Assembly (NCBI RefSeq): GCF_900129915.1
Contig: NZ_FQXH01000009.1
Span: forward strand, 1-64,000
Source: Tepidibacter thalassicus DSM 15285
GTDB taxonomy: Bacteria; Bacillota; Clostridia; Peptostreptococcales; Peptostreptococcaceae
Direction: 5' to 3'
DNA length: 64,000 nt
Below, piece by piece: positions 55,607-64,000 of this stretch. The notes under the pieces were generated by a model. The model made no database searches and had not been told where the DNA came from. It saw only the letters and a program-made list of their open reading frames with translations. Each line of letters starts with the position of its first letter. Within the stretch, counting starts at the first letter, position 1. The translations under genes and the position numbers were made by a program.

Positions 55607-57262
55607 ATGAATAGTGAACATGTTAAATTTGGAATAACAAAAGCACCACACAGATCATTATTAAAAGCAACAGGGCTTACAGATGAAGAAATAAATAGAC
55701 CACTTGTTGGAGTTGTTAATTCTTTTAATGAAATAGTACCAGGACATGTAGAACTTAGACAAATAACAGATGCAGTAAAAAGGGGAGTATTAATGGAAGG
55801 GGGAACTCCTCTTGAATTTCCATCTATTGCAGTTTGTGATGGAATTGCTATGAATCATGAAGGTATGAAATATTCTTTAGTAAGTAGAGAAATTATAGCA
55901 GATAGCATAGAAATAATGGCAAAAGCTCATGGTCTTGATGCTTTAGTATTAATACCTAGTTGTGATAAAGTTGTTCCAGGAATGTTAATGGCAGCGGCAA
56001 GAATAAATATTCCGAGTATTATTGTGAGTGGAGGACCTATGCTTGCTGGAAGATTAAATGGAAAAAAAGTTGATTTAACAACTGTGTTTGAGGGTGTTGG
56101 AAAAGTATGTAGTAAAAGTATGACTGATGAAGAATTAAAACGTCTTGAAGAAAGTGCATGTCCTACTTGTGGTTCATGTTCAGGTATGTTTACAGCAAAT
56201 TCAATGAATTGTATGACGGAAGCACTAGGTATGGCGCTTGAAGGTAATGCGACGATACCAGCTGTGTATTCAGAGAGAAAAAGGCTTGCTAAAAAAACAG
56301 GAATGCAAATTATGAAACTTTTAAAAGAGAATATACTTCCAAGGGATATTCTGACTAAAGAATCTTTTGAAAATGCATTAGCGGTAGATATGGCATTGGG
56401 GTGTTCGACAAATACAGTACTTCATTTGATTGCTATTGCTCATGAAGCAGGTATAGATATTGATCTTAATATGATAAATACAATAAGTGATACTACTCCT
56501 AATTTATGCAGATTAAGTCCAGCAGGAAATTATCATATAGAGGATCTTTATTATGCAGGTGGAATATTAGCTGTTATGAATGAACTTTCAAAGAAGGATT
56601 TAATAAATTTAGATGTTAATACTGTGAGTTTAAATAAAGTAAGAGAATTAATACGAGGAAAAGAAAAGTTAGATAATAAAGTAATTGCAGATATACATAA
56701 TCCTTATAGCAGTGATGGAGGAATAAAAATTTTATTTGGAAGTTTAGCACCAGATGGAGCTGTTGTTAAAAAGTCTGCTGTAAGTGAAAAAATGATGAAT
56801 ACTATATCTACAGCTAGGGTATTTGATAGTGAAGAAACTGCAGTTGAAGCTATATTAAATGGAAGTATAAAAAGAGGTGATACCGTAGTTATAAGATATG
56901 AAGGTCCAAAAGGAGGACCTGGAATGAGAGAGATGTTAACTCCAACTTCAGCACTTGTAGGAATGGGACTTGATGAAAGTGTATCGTTAATTACTGATGG
57001 AAGATTTTCAGGTGGAACAAGAGGTGCTGCTATTGGTCATGTTTCTCCTGAAGCAGCAGAAGGTGGACCTATTGCATTAGTGAAAGATGGAGATTTTATA
57101 AAAATAGATATATTAAATGGTATATTGGAACTTATTGTAGAAGATGAAGAACTTGTTAAAAGAAAGAATGATTTAAAAGTTAAATATAATAAGTATACAG
57201 GATACCTAAAAAAATATTCTAAAATGGTAAGTTCTGCTTCAAAAGGAGCTATTTGTACTTAA
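55607..57262 (+). CDS. ilvD: Dihydroxy-acid dehydratase
   Basis: Iron-sulfur dehydratase, third step of the pathway. 551 residues with the cluster motifs [14 protein letters not shown] and [18 protein letters not shown], and [19 protein letters not shown] at the C-terminus. ATG 55607 follows AGGAGG, ten bases after the ilvC stop. Confidence 0.96.
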   Translation: MNSEHVKFGITKAPHRSLLKATGLTDEEINRPLVGVVNSFNEIVPGHVELRQITDAVKRGVLMEGGTPLEFPSIAVCDGIAMNHEGMKYSLVSREIIADSIEIMAKAHGLDALVLIPSCDKVVPGMLMAAARINIPSIIVSGGPMLAGRLNGKKVDLTTVFEGVGKVCSKSMTDEELKRLEESACPTCGSCSGMFTANSMNCMTEALGMALEGNATIPAVYSERKRLAKKTGMQIMKLLKENILPRDILTKESFENALAVDMALGCSTNTVLHLIAIAHEAGIDIDLNMINTISDTTPNLCRLSPAGNYHIEDLYYAGGILAVMNELSKKDLINLDVNTVSLNKVRELIRGKEKLDNKVIADIHNPYSSDGGIKILFGSLAPDGAVVKKSAVSEKMMNTISTARVFDSEETAVEAILNGSIKRGDTVVIRYEGPKGGPGMREMLTPTSALVGMGLDESVSLITDGRFSGGTRGAAIGHVSPEAAEGGPIALVKDGDFIKIDILNGILELIVEDEELVKRKNDLKVKYNKYTGYLKKYSKMVSSASKGAICT

Positions 57263-57285
57263 TATTTAATAGAAAGAGTGATAAT

Positions 57286-58938
57286 ATGAATGGCGCTAAT
57301 TTATTATTGGAATGTTTAAAAAGACAAGGAGTAGATACTTTATTTGGATATCCAGGAGGGGCTGTTATTCCTTTATATGATGCACTTTATAATGATAGGC
57401 ATTTTAAACACATAAGAACAGTTCATGAGCAAGGAGCGGTTCATGGTGCAGATGGATATGCAAGAAGCACTGGAAAAGTTGGTGTGTGTATAGTGACTTC
57501 GGGTCCAGGAGCTACAAATGCTGTAACGGGAATTGCTACAGCTTATATGGATTCTGTACCTTTGGTTGTTATTACGGGGCAGGTTCCAACATCACTTTTA
57601 GGTAAAGATTCTTTTCAAGAAATAGATATTACAGGTGTTACTATGTCTATTACAAAGCACAATTATTTAGTGAGAGATGTAAATGATATTCCAATTATTA
57701 TTAAAGAAGCTTTTGAAGTGGCTAAAACAGGAAGACCCGGACCTGTACTTGTAGATATTCCAAAGGATATATTTTTATCTGAATATTCATATGGAAAAAA
57801 ATGCACGGATAATATTTGTAATATTCATAAAAATATAAGTGTTGAAAATAATCTGGATGAAATAGTAGATATTATAAATAAATCTAAAAGACCGGTTATT
57901 TATGCTGGTGGGGGAGTAAAAATTGCAAATGCATGTAGTGAATTGTTAAGTTTAGCTAAAAAAGGAGATATTCCAGTTGTAAATACTTTAATGGGGCTTG
58001 GAACTATAAAAAGAGATGATGAATTATCTTTGGGGTTAGTTGGAATGCATGGATTTAGAGAAAATAATTTAGCTGTTATGAATAGTGATTTAATTATTGC
58101 TGTGGGGACGAGATTTAGCGATAGAGTTATAGGGAACTCAAATGGATTTGCTCCGAATGCAAAAATTATTCATATAGATATAGATGTAACAGAAATAAAT
58201 AAAAATAAAGAGTCATATTATTATGTAGTTGGAAATTTGAAAGAAATATTAAAAGTTATTACATATAAAATGGATGATAAAGATAATGAAAACTGGAAAG
58301 AAGAAATAAAGCAATTTAAATTAAAGAGTAAAATAATAGATGAAAATTTATTTCATCCTAAGAATATATTAAATAGATTTAATGAAAAGTTAAATGATGA
58401 TGCATTTGTTGTTACAGATGTAGGTCAGCATCAAATTTGGACTGCTCAATATTGGAATTTTAAAGGAGCTAGATCTTTTATAACTTCAGGTGGACTTGGT
58501 ACTATGGGTTTTGGGTTAGGAGCGGCAATAGGAGCTAAAGTTGCTAATACGGATAAAAGTGTTTTATTAGTTACAGGTGATGGGAGTTTTAGGATGAACT
58601 GTAATGAGTTGTTAACTGTAGCAAAGTATAAAATTCCTATAACAATATTGCTTTTAAATAATCAGACATTGGGAATGGTAAGGCAGTGGCAAAGGTTGTT
58701 TTGTAATGAAAGATATTCACAGACGGATTTGGATTATGAAATTGATTATTCAGATTTAGCGAAAGTTTATGGGATAAAGGGATATACTGTAAATTCAATG
58801 AATGAACTTGATGATTTATTGATTAAATGTGAGTTGGGAAAAGAGCCTTTGTTTATAGAGTGTAAAATAAATAAAGATGAAGGGGTTTATCCAATTGTGC
58901 CACCTGGGAAAAGTATAGACAATTTGATTGAATATTAG
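57286..58938 (+). CDS. ilvB: Acetolactate synthase large subunit
   Basis: Thiamine-diphosphate enzyme for the first step of branched-chain amino acid synthesis. 550 residues, with GYPGGAVIPLYDAL near residue 22, the catalytic Glu in VHEQGAVHGADGYAR, and the ThDP motif GDGSFRMNCNELLTV. ATG 57286 follows AGAAAGAGTG. Leucine genes are absent, in line with an Ile-specific T-box. Confidence 0.96.
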   Translation: MNGANLLLECLKRQGVDTLFGYPGGAVIPLYDALYNDRHFKHIRTVHEQGAVHGADGYARSTGKVGVCIVTSGPGATNAVTGIATAYMDSVPLVVITGQVPTSLLGKDSFQEIDITGVTMSITKHNYLVRDVNDIPIIIKEAFEVAKTGRPGPVLVDIPKDIFLSEYSYGKKCTDNICNIHKNISVENNLDEIVDIINKSKRPVIYAGGGVKIANACSELLSLAKKGDIPVVNTLMGLGTIKRDDELSLGLVGMHGFRENNLAVMNSDLIIAVGTRFSDRVIGNSNGFAPNAKIIHIDIDVTEINKNKESYYYVVGNLKEILKVITYKMDDKDNENWKEEIKQFKLKSKIIDENLFHPKNILNRFNEKLNDDAFVVTDVGQHQIWTAQYWNFKGARSFITSGGLGTMGFGLGAAIGAKVANTDKSVLLVTGDGSFRMNCNELLTVAKYKIPITILLLNNQTLGMVRQWQRLFCNERYSQTDLDYEIDYSDLAKVYGIKGYTVNSMNELDDLLIKCELGKEPLFIECKINKDEGVYPIVPPGKSIDNLIEY

Positions 58939-58945
58939 AAAATGG

Positions 58946-59002
58946 TAAAGTCCTATATTATTTTTACATTTAATATGTAAAAATAATAGTAGGGCTTTTT
59001 TG
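58946..59002 (+). terminator. Terminator of the ilv operon
   Basis: A long hairpin: AAGTCCTA and ATTATTTTTACAT pair with ATGTAAAAATAAT and TAGGGCTT, followed by TTTTTTG. The end of its T run abuts the activator box of the next gene. Confidence 0.85.
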
Positions 59003-59044
59003 TTTCCAAATTGTAACTTTATATTATTGTGTATTTATTATAAT
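59000..59044 (+). promoter_or_regulatory. Direct-repeat activator box and promoter of lipoprotein 59067
   Basis: TTGTTTC (59000-59006), four bases, TTGTAAC (59011-59017), then exactly 21 bases to TATAAT (59039-59044). It has the same geometry as at 28650 and 61941. The first half-site is degenerate. Confidence 0.55.
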
Positions 59045-59066
59045 AAAATCAAAAAGGGTGAAAATA

Positions 59067-59873
59067 GTGTTAAAAAAATTAAATGTTTTTATAACTACAA
59101 TTATTATGATTTTCATATTATCAAGTTGTTCAGCTATTAAATCTCCTGTAAATATTATAAAAAAGCCTAGGGTTTTAGAAAATGTAAGTGAGATACAGAG
59201 CATAGAATCTAGGTTTTTATCGGATAAAGATAGACTTACATTAGCTATAAGTCAAAAAAATGAAAAATCAATTAGAAGAGTTGATTTAGATGGAGATGGG
59301 AACGATGAAATACTTTTATTATATAGAAGTAATGAAGGTGTTTATGATGAAATAAATTCATATGGAATTGTTATATTAAAGAAAAAGAAAGGCGAATGGT
59401 ATGAAATTAATAGAATAGAGGAGCATAGCCATGGCATAGATTTAGTACAATATAAGGATATAACAGGAGACAATATTCCAGAGATATTTATAGGATATAC
59501 ATTTAAAGATACTTTAAGTAAAAGTATGAGTGTATATTCTTATCATGGAGGATATTTTAGGATTATTTACGATACTGACTATGAAGATTTTGCTTTAGAT
59601 GATTTAAATTATGACAAAAAAAATGAATTAATATTTTTAGATAGATTATCTGATGATTCTACAGTCATAAGGGTTTTAAATTATGTTGATGAAAATGTAA
59701 ATTTAATTGATGAATATACGATAAATAATGACAGTTATTATAGCACAATGAAGGTTGGAAATGTATCAAAAAATAAAAAAGGAATATTTGTTGATTTTTA
59801 TATGGGGATAAATTCTTTATATACAGATTTATTTATTTTGGATAATAATAAATTGATAAATATTAGCGAGTAG
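59067..59873 (+). CDS. Lipoprotein with FG-GAP-like acidic repeats, unknown
   Basis: A 268-residue protein with a lipoprotein signal (lipobox ILSSC). Repeats such as RVDLDGDGNDEILLL, YKDITGDNIPEIFIG and DLNYDKKNELIFL look like FG-GAP/VCBS blades. GTG 59067 is 8 bases after AAAGGG; an in-frame GTG at 59058 overlaps that site. It precedes the response regulator by 8 bases, forming an operon, and may act as an extracytoplasmic partner of the sensor kinase. Confidence 0.78.
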   Translation: MLKKLNVFITTIIMIFILSSCSAIKSPVNIIKKPRVLENVSEIQSIESRFLSDKDRLTLAISQKNEKSIRRVDLDGDGNDEILLLYRSNEGVYDEINSYGIVILKKKKGEWYEINRIEEHSHGIDLVQYKDITGDNIPEIFIGYTFKDTLSKSMSVYSYHGGYFRIIYDTDYEDFALDDLNYDKKNELIFLDRLSDDSTVIRVLNYVDENVNLIDEYTINNDSYYSTMKVGNVSKNKKGIFVDFYMGINSLYTDLFILDNNKLINISE

Positions 59874-59881
59874 GTGATTTG

Positions 59882-60571
59882 GTGAAATACAAAATTTTAG
59901 TTTTAGAAGATGAAAAATCTATAAGAACATTTATAAAAATTAAATTAAAAGCTTTGGGTTATGAAATTGTAGAATTTGAAAATGGCGATGAAGCATTAAA
60001 AAAAGTAGATAAAACTATTGATATAGCGTTACTTGATGTTATGTTACCAGATATAGATGGATTTGAGGTTTGTAAAATGCTTAGAAAGGAATATCCTGAT
60101 ATTGGAATAATAATGATTACGGCGAAAGGACAAGAAAATGATAAGGTAAAGGGGTTTAAGTGTGGAGCTGATGATTATATTGTAAAGCCATTTAGTCCAA
60201 AAGAACTTGGTGCGAGAATAGAAGCTTTAATTAGGAGAATTGACAGGAATAAAGAAATTAAAAATATTATTGAGCATAAGCCGTTCAAAATTGATATAAA
60301 TAAAAAATCTTTAGTTAAAAATAATGAAATTATACCTCTTACACCAACCGAATATGCAATTATGGAGTTTTTTATGACTAATCCCAATAAAGTTATGAGT
60401 AGAGATGAGATATTAGATAAAGTTTGGGGTGAGAGTTATTTTGGAGAAATAAAAACTGTAGATGTAAATATTAGAAGGATTAGACAAAAGATAGAGGAAG
60501 ATTCTTCTAATCCTAAATACTTAAAGACGATTAGGGGGTATGGATATATATGGAGTGTTGAAAATGAATAG
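59882..60571 (+). CDS. OmpR/PhoP-family response regulator
   Basis: A 229-residue DNA-binding regulator. Receiver domain with acidic pair ED at residues 9-10, phosphate-accepting Asp52 (LLDVMLPDIDG) and a conserved Lys in VKPFSPKEL. The C-terminal winged helix ends with VDVNIRRIRQKIE and RGYGYIW. GTG 59882 follows AGGTGA. It overlaps the kinase gene by 8 bases. The repeat boxes at 28650, 59000 and 61941 have the spacing expected for this class, so they are candidate targets. Confidence 0.93.
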   Translation: MKYKILVLEDEKSIRTFIKIKLKALGYEIVEFENGDEALKKVDKTIDIALLDVMLPDIDGFEVCKMLRKEYPDIGIIMITAKGQENDKVKGFKCGADDYIVKPFSPKELGARIEALIRRIDRNKEIKNIIEHKPFKIDINKKSLVKNNEIIPLTPTEYAIMEFFMTNPNKVMSRDEILDKVWGESYFGEIKTVDVNIRRIRQKIEEDSSNPKYLKTIRGYGYIWSVENE

Positions 60572-61946
60572 TATAAAATTTCGCATATATAAACAAAATG
60601 GAATAATTATTGTAGGTATTGTTTTGATTCTAGAAATTATATTTTTATTGACTGTAAGAATTTATTATTTTGAAAGTGTTAAACAAGAGTTAATAAATAA
60701 AGCACAAATATCAAGTTCGTTTTATAACAAAATATTGATAAGTGAAAAAATAGATAAAAAAGCTAGATATATATTAGAAGATAACTCAAATGATAAAGTT
60801 TTTTATATGCAAATATTTGATTTGGATAAAAGAATGATTATAGATTCATATGGATTAAATTTAAGTGAGGTTGTAGAAGCGGAAGATATTAAAGAAGCGT
60901 TAAATGGAAATACAAAAATAATAAAACAAAAAAATAAAGTAACGAATGAAGAGATTATGGCTATATCTGTACCTCTTTATTATTTAAATGATATTTCGGG
61001 AGTTTTAAGATATGTAATTTCTGTGGAAGATATAGATAAAAATTTTTTTTATATATGTGTTATTTCAATATTAATAGGAATTTTGGTGATAGTTATAACA
61101 TTTTTATTTAGTTCATTTTTAGTTAGAGATATAATAGGGCCTATTGAGGAACTAACTGATATTGCTAAAATAATAGCTAGTGGAGATTTTTCTAAAAAAG
61201 CTGTCAAAAGAAATGATGATGAAATAGGTAGATTGGCAGATACCTTTAATTATATGTTAGATGAAATACAGAAGAGTAATTTAATAAAAAATGAATTTAT
61301 ATCTTCTATATCACATGAAATTAGAACTCCTCTTACATCAATACAAGGATGGAGTGAAGTTATGATTACAGGTGATGCAGATGAAGAAGAAATTGATGAA
61401 GGTTTAAAAATAATATATGAAGAATCTAAAAGATTAACTGGTTTAGTAGATGAACTTCTTGATTTTTCAAAGCTTGAATTAGATAAAATTAATTTGAATT
61501 TAGAATATATAGATATAAATAAACTTGTATTAGAAATTTATAATTATTTTAAAAAAAGGTTTGAAAAAGAAAAAATTAAAGTATATTTAAGTATAAATAA
61601 AGGAAAATGCTTAATAAAAGGAGATATTAATAGGTTAAAACAAGTATTTATAAATATTATAGATAATTCTATAAAATTTTCACAAGAAAATGGAGTAATA
61701 TCAATAAAAAGTGATTGCAGATGTGGATTTGTTTTAGTAGAAATAAAAGATAATGGAATAGGAATACCTAAAAAAGATTTAGACAAGGTAACAGATAAAT
61801 TTTATAAGGGTGAACCTAAAAAATCGGGAAGTGGAATTGGATTAGCAATTTGCAAAAAAATAGTGAATTTACATAAAGGAGAATTTATTATTGAGAGTGT
61901 TGAGGGAAAAGGTACGAAAGTGGTTGTTAAATTACCTGTATTGTAA
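60564..61946 (+). CDS. Sensor histidine kinase with HAMP domain
   Basis: A 460-residue membrane kinase. Two membrane segments (about residues 12-33 and 168-192) enclose an external sensor domain, then HAMP, HisKA with His251 in SISHEIRTPLTSIQGW, and an ATPase domain with NIIDNSIKFSQENG, DNGIGIP and GSGIGLAICKKIV. ATG 60564 follows GGAG inside the regulator gene. Architecture matches PhoR/ResE-type kinases. Confidence 0.93.
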   Translation: MNSIKFRIYKQNGIIIVGIVLILEIIFLLTVRIYYFESVKQELINKAQISSSFYNKILISEKIDKKARYILEDNSNDKVFYMQIFDLDKRMIIDSYGLNLSEVVEAEDIKEALNGNTKIIKQKNKVTNEEIMAISVPLYYLNDISGVLRYVISVEDIDKNFFYICVISILIGILVIVITFLFSSFLVRDIIGPIEELTDIAKIIASGDFSKKAVKRNDDEIGRLADTFNYMLDEIQKSNLIKNEFISSISHEIRTPLTSIQGWSEVMITGDADEEEIDEGLKIIYEESKRLTGLVDELLDFSKLELDKINLNLEYIDINKLVLEIYNYFKKRFEKEKIKVYLSINKGKCLIKGDINRLKQVFINIIDNSIKFSQENGVISIKSDCRCGFVLVEIKDNGIGIPKKDLDKVTDKFYKGEPKKSGSGIGLAICKKIVNLHKGEFIIESVEGKGTKVVVKLPVL

Positions 61947-61985
61947 CCTGTTTGTAACTACTAAAATTAATCTTTATATTAAAAT
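61941..61985 (+). promoter_or_regulatory. Direct-repeat activator box and promoter of lipoprotein 62021
   Basis: TTGTAAC (61941-61947), four bases, TTGTAAC (61952-61958), then 21 bases to TAAAAT (61980-61985). An overlapping TATATT (61975-61980) is an alternative -10. The box begins inside the last codons of the kinase gene, so the lipoprotein has its own regulated promoter. Confidence 0.6.
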
Positions 61986-62020
61986 GTAATTAACAAAAGA
62001 TTGTCGAGGAGGGTAATACT

Positions 62021-62713
62021 ATGGCTAAAAGGGTAATTTATTTTTTATTAATATTGTCTGTTGCAGTTTTTAGTATTGGTTGTAATAAGACAAATACTGA
62101 ATCTAATAATTCTTCAAGTGAAAAGTTGTATAGTGATGAGCTTTTGAAATACTTTCCATCAGTAGAAGGAACTGTACTTAATTATTGTGGTGTATTAGAA
62201 TATGAACAGACATTAACATTAAATAATGTTATAGACAATGATAAGGAAATAAAGTTGAATTTTAAAGGAGAAATATTAGATCAATCTGAAGGAGAAGGAC
62301 TTCCTAAAAAAGATAGGATTTTGGAAACAGAATACATTATAGGTAAAAATTCTGTTAAAGAAGTGCAAAAAAACTTAAATAGAAGATATTCTCAATCTGT
62401 AATTAGGGAGCAAGTTGTTTTAAAATTGCCTATTGAAAAAGGGAATACATGGAATCAAAAAGTTGTTGTAGATGGAAAAGAGTATACAGCACAAACGAAG
62501 ATTACAGATGTGTTTAAAGATGATAAAAATAAAAGTATAGTAAAAACTGAAACTGTAATTAAAGGAATAGAAAATTATCCTGAAAATACTTATAGAGAAA
62601 TTAAAATATTTAAAGAAGGTAAAGGGCTTGTAGAATTTAAAAATACAATTCTTTTAGGAGAAGACAAAAATCCTTTTGAATTTGGATATATGCTATTTGA
62701 ATTAAATAAGTGA
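62021..62713 (+). CDS. Lipoprotein, unknown function
   Basis: A 230-residue exported protein with lipobox SIGC (Cys21), then a polar Asn/Ser-rich linker and a beta-rich domain. I recognise no family for certain. The segment LKYFPSVEGTVLNYCG followed by alternating strands suggests a small beta-barrel or TapB-like fold. ATG 62021 follows GAGGAGGG. It lies directly behind the two-component genes but on its own promoter. Confidence 0.75.
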   Translation: MAKRVIYFLLILSVAVFSIGCNKTNTESNNSSSEKLYSDELLKYFPSVEGTVLNYCGVLEYEQTLTLNNVIDNDKEIKLNFKGEILDQSEGEGLPKKDRILETEYIIGKNSVKEVQKNLNRRYSQSVIREQVVLKLPIEKGNTWNQKVVVDGKEYTAQTKITDVFKDDKNKSIVKTETVIKGIENYPENTYREIKIFKEGKGLVEFKNTILLGEDKNPFEFGYMLFELNK

Positions 62714-62748
62714 TGTGAGAAGCAATTGTGCTTCTCATATTTTATTTT
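62714..62748. terminator. Bidirectional terminator between convergent genes
   Basis: TGAGAAGCA (62716-62724) pairs with TGCTTCTCA (62729-62737), followed by TATTTTATTTTTT. It overlaps the end of the minus-strand germination gene. Confidence 0.75.
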
Positions 62749-63829
62749 TTATTAAATTTTTATATCTAATTTTAATAGCAATAAATACTATAATAGGTAA
62801 TATTACTTGAAATGGAAATGCGTAATACTGCCATACTCCTAAAATCCATTCAAAATAATCTTTTATACCATCGTGTAAAAAACAAGATAAATCAATCATA
62901 AGTAGAGAAATGGGTATTACTATAAATCTGTAATCATTAATATTAAATATTTTAGTAAACCCTTTGCATGAGGCGAGTAAGAATATACTTCCTTTAATAA
63001 AAGCTCCAAATGAGAATACAGTTGCTATTATTATTTCAAGTCTTTGGAATATATTACCTATACTTATTCTTGCAGCGCTTTCATATGAAGGATAATATGT
63101 ATTTACAGCTTCATTAACTCCCAATACTAGTATATTAGATATAGAAATTAAAAATATAATTATTCCTCCTATTAATGAACTTTTGATGTAAATATTATAA
63201 GGAGATTTTGAGTTTTTTAAATTTGAAAAAGTGGCTGTGAATACTACTGTTTGAGTGAATGGAAAAGCAAATACAGAGTAAATTCCTTCTATAATTGCTT
63301 TTGTTCCAGTATTTAAAATAGGGTACAAATTGTCTATATTTATTTCTTTGATTAACAATAATCTTGAAATCAATATAAAGCTAATTAGTATAATTGAAAA
63401 AATTTCTGACCACCTTCCAATTATTTCAATACCTTTTTTTGTTATATAAGAAGATAGCATTAGAATAATTATCATTAAAATAATTTTAGGAGTTTCGGGT
63501 AAAGCAACTGTATTTACAAAATTAGTGAAATTCATATAAACTAATACTCCTGTATGAAATAAAAACCAAGTATATATTATTAGTATTACTTTTCCGATTA
63601 CTTTTCCGAAACAAAGCTCGATAATATCAAATATATTTTTTTGAGGAAAACTGGAGAGAATATAAGAGCATATAAGTGCAATTGGAATATAAGCAATTGT
63701 TGCTAAAATAATAGCCAGCCATAAATCTTGTTTAGCATCAAGTCCTCTTGCCATTATAGAAGCAGTTCCTATTATAAACATAATCATAATAGAAACTCCT
63801 TGCTTATCAGATATTGTTTCTTTATTCAT
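62735..63829 (-). CDS. Spore germination permease, GerAB/GerKB type
   Basis: A 364-residue ten-segment membrane protein, a close relative of the gene at 27533-28648 (shared SDKQG opening, LDAKQDLWLAIIL and KNIFDIIELCFGK). It forms part of a germinant receptor in the spore inner membrane. The minus-strand ATG at 63829 follows GGAGGA. It is divergent from the partial gene at 63963, the likely A subunit partner. Confidence 0.88.
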   Translation of the reverse strand: MNKETISDKQGVSIMIMFIIGTASIMARGLDAKQDLWLAIILATIAYIPIALICSYILSSFPQKNIFDIIELCFGKVIGKVILIIYTWFLFHTGVLVYMNFTNFVNTVALPETPKIILMIIILMLSSYITKKGIEIIGRWSEIFSIILISFILISRLLLIKEINIDNLYPILNTGTKAIIEGIYSVFAFPFTQTVVFTATFSNLKNSKSPYNIYIKSSLIGGIIIFLISISNILVLGVNEAVNTYYPSYESAARISIGNIFQRLEIIIATVFSFGAFIKGSIFLLASCKGFTKIFNINDYRFIVIPISLLMIDLSCFLHDGIKDYFEWILGVWQYYAFPFQVILPIIVFIAIKIRYKNLIKNKI

Positions 63830-63962
63830 TTAATTTATCCTCCGGCATTTGTAACTAATAGTATTTTAACCTTATTAATGTAAATTAATTCTATAATATT
63901 TTAAAAATTAAAATCATATAAATGTAGAGAAGAAGGTCATTCAAAGAAGGGGGAAAATTAAT

Positions 63963-64000
63963 ATGGATGAATGCAAAAGAAAGAAGCTAGCTGATATTTT
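63963..64000 (+). CDS. Start of a coding region, possibly a gerA-type germination gene (truncated)
   Basis: ATG 63963 follows AAGGGGG with good spacing and opens MDECKRKKLADI before the window ends. The short sequence cannot identify the protein. Its position back to back with a GerAB-type gene suggests a GerA-type subunit. Confidence 0.4.
   Translation, partial: MDECKRKKLADI

Noticed and set aside
63849-63877. A fourth TTGTAAC activator box between the divergent germination genes
   Set aside because: Only one half-site is present, with no partner 11 bases away and no -10 hexamer at the N21 position.

Overview
The window is chromosomal DNA from an AT-rich, anaerobic, spore-forming member of the Clostridia. 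This is inferred from strong AGGAGG-type ribosome sites, near-exclusive AGA/AGG arginine codons, [FeFe]-hydrogenase and ferredoxin-linked enzymes, a selenocysteine formate dehydrogenase, HPr kinase, T-box control and GerA-type germination genes. It starts in the 3' end of a 23S rRNA gene followed by 5S rRNA, and ends in the first codons of a probable gerA-type gene. I see no insertion sequence, prophage, CRISPR array or tRNA.

Layout. 1-525: end of an rRNA operon. 526-5327: uvrB-uvrA. 5382-11904: a 36-codon mini-gene on the minus strand, then a six-gene operon behind a Fur-like site. That operon encodes a FecBCD-type ABC importer, a nicotianamine synthase-like enzyme (CntL family), an opine dehydrogenase (CntM family) and an EamA exporter, so it looks like a complete opine-metallophore synthesis, export and uptake locus. 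12008-16869: uvrC, hprK and a PAS-PAS-GGDEF-EAL protein. The metallophore locus therefore sits between uvrBA and uvrC. 17482-26044: trimeric [FeFe]-hydrogenase hydC-hydB-hydA, then a leader with an apparent attenuator and the maturation operon TM1266-hydG-hydE-hydF, in which HydE carries an extra N-terminal DUF3343-like domain.

26210-29562: a CPA2 antiporter, an orphan GerAB-type permease and a lipoprotein. 29679-41511: a long same-strand cluster with a Sec-containing formate dehydrogenase (in-frame UGA at 30723 plus a SECIS hairpin), molybdopterin cofactor genes (mog, mobA, fdhD, two moeA, moaA, moaC, MOSC) and a tungstate transporter (tupABC), so one transcript could make the enzyme, its cofactor and the metal supply. 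41515-45294: ung (minus), an HtrA-like protease and an exported three-module protein. 45352-48839: an aminotransferase with indolepyruvate:ferredoxin oxidoreductase (iorAB). 48988-50280: a tandem duplication of an unknown gene. 50428-53905: two MATE exporters around a TetR-type regulator. 53966-58938: an isoleucine T-box leader and ilvN-ilvC-ilvD-ilvB. 59067-62713: lipoprotein, response regulator, histidine kinase, lipoprotein. 62735-64000: divergent germination genes.

The most notable points are: (1) the opine-metallophore operon with a FecBCD-type importer and no histidine racemase; (2) an identical promoter design, TTGTAAC-N4-TTGTAAC-N21-TANAAT (one half-site reads TTGTTTC), in front of three lipoprotein genes, two of which flank an OmpR-type two-component system; (3) the terminator/antiterminator leader before the hydrogenase maturation genes; (4) the DUF3343-HydE fusion; (5) the self-contained 36-codon mini-gene with a G+C-rich palindrome. 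All functions are read from sequence motifs and context; nothing was searched or computed externally.
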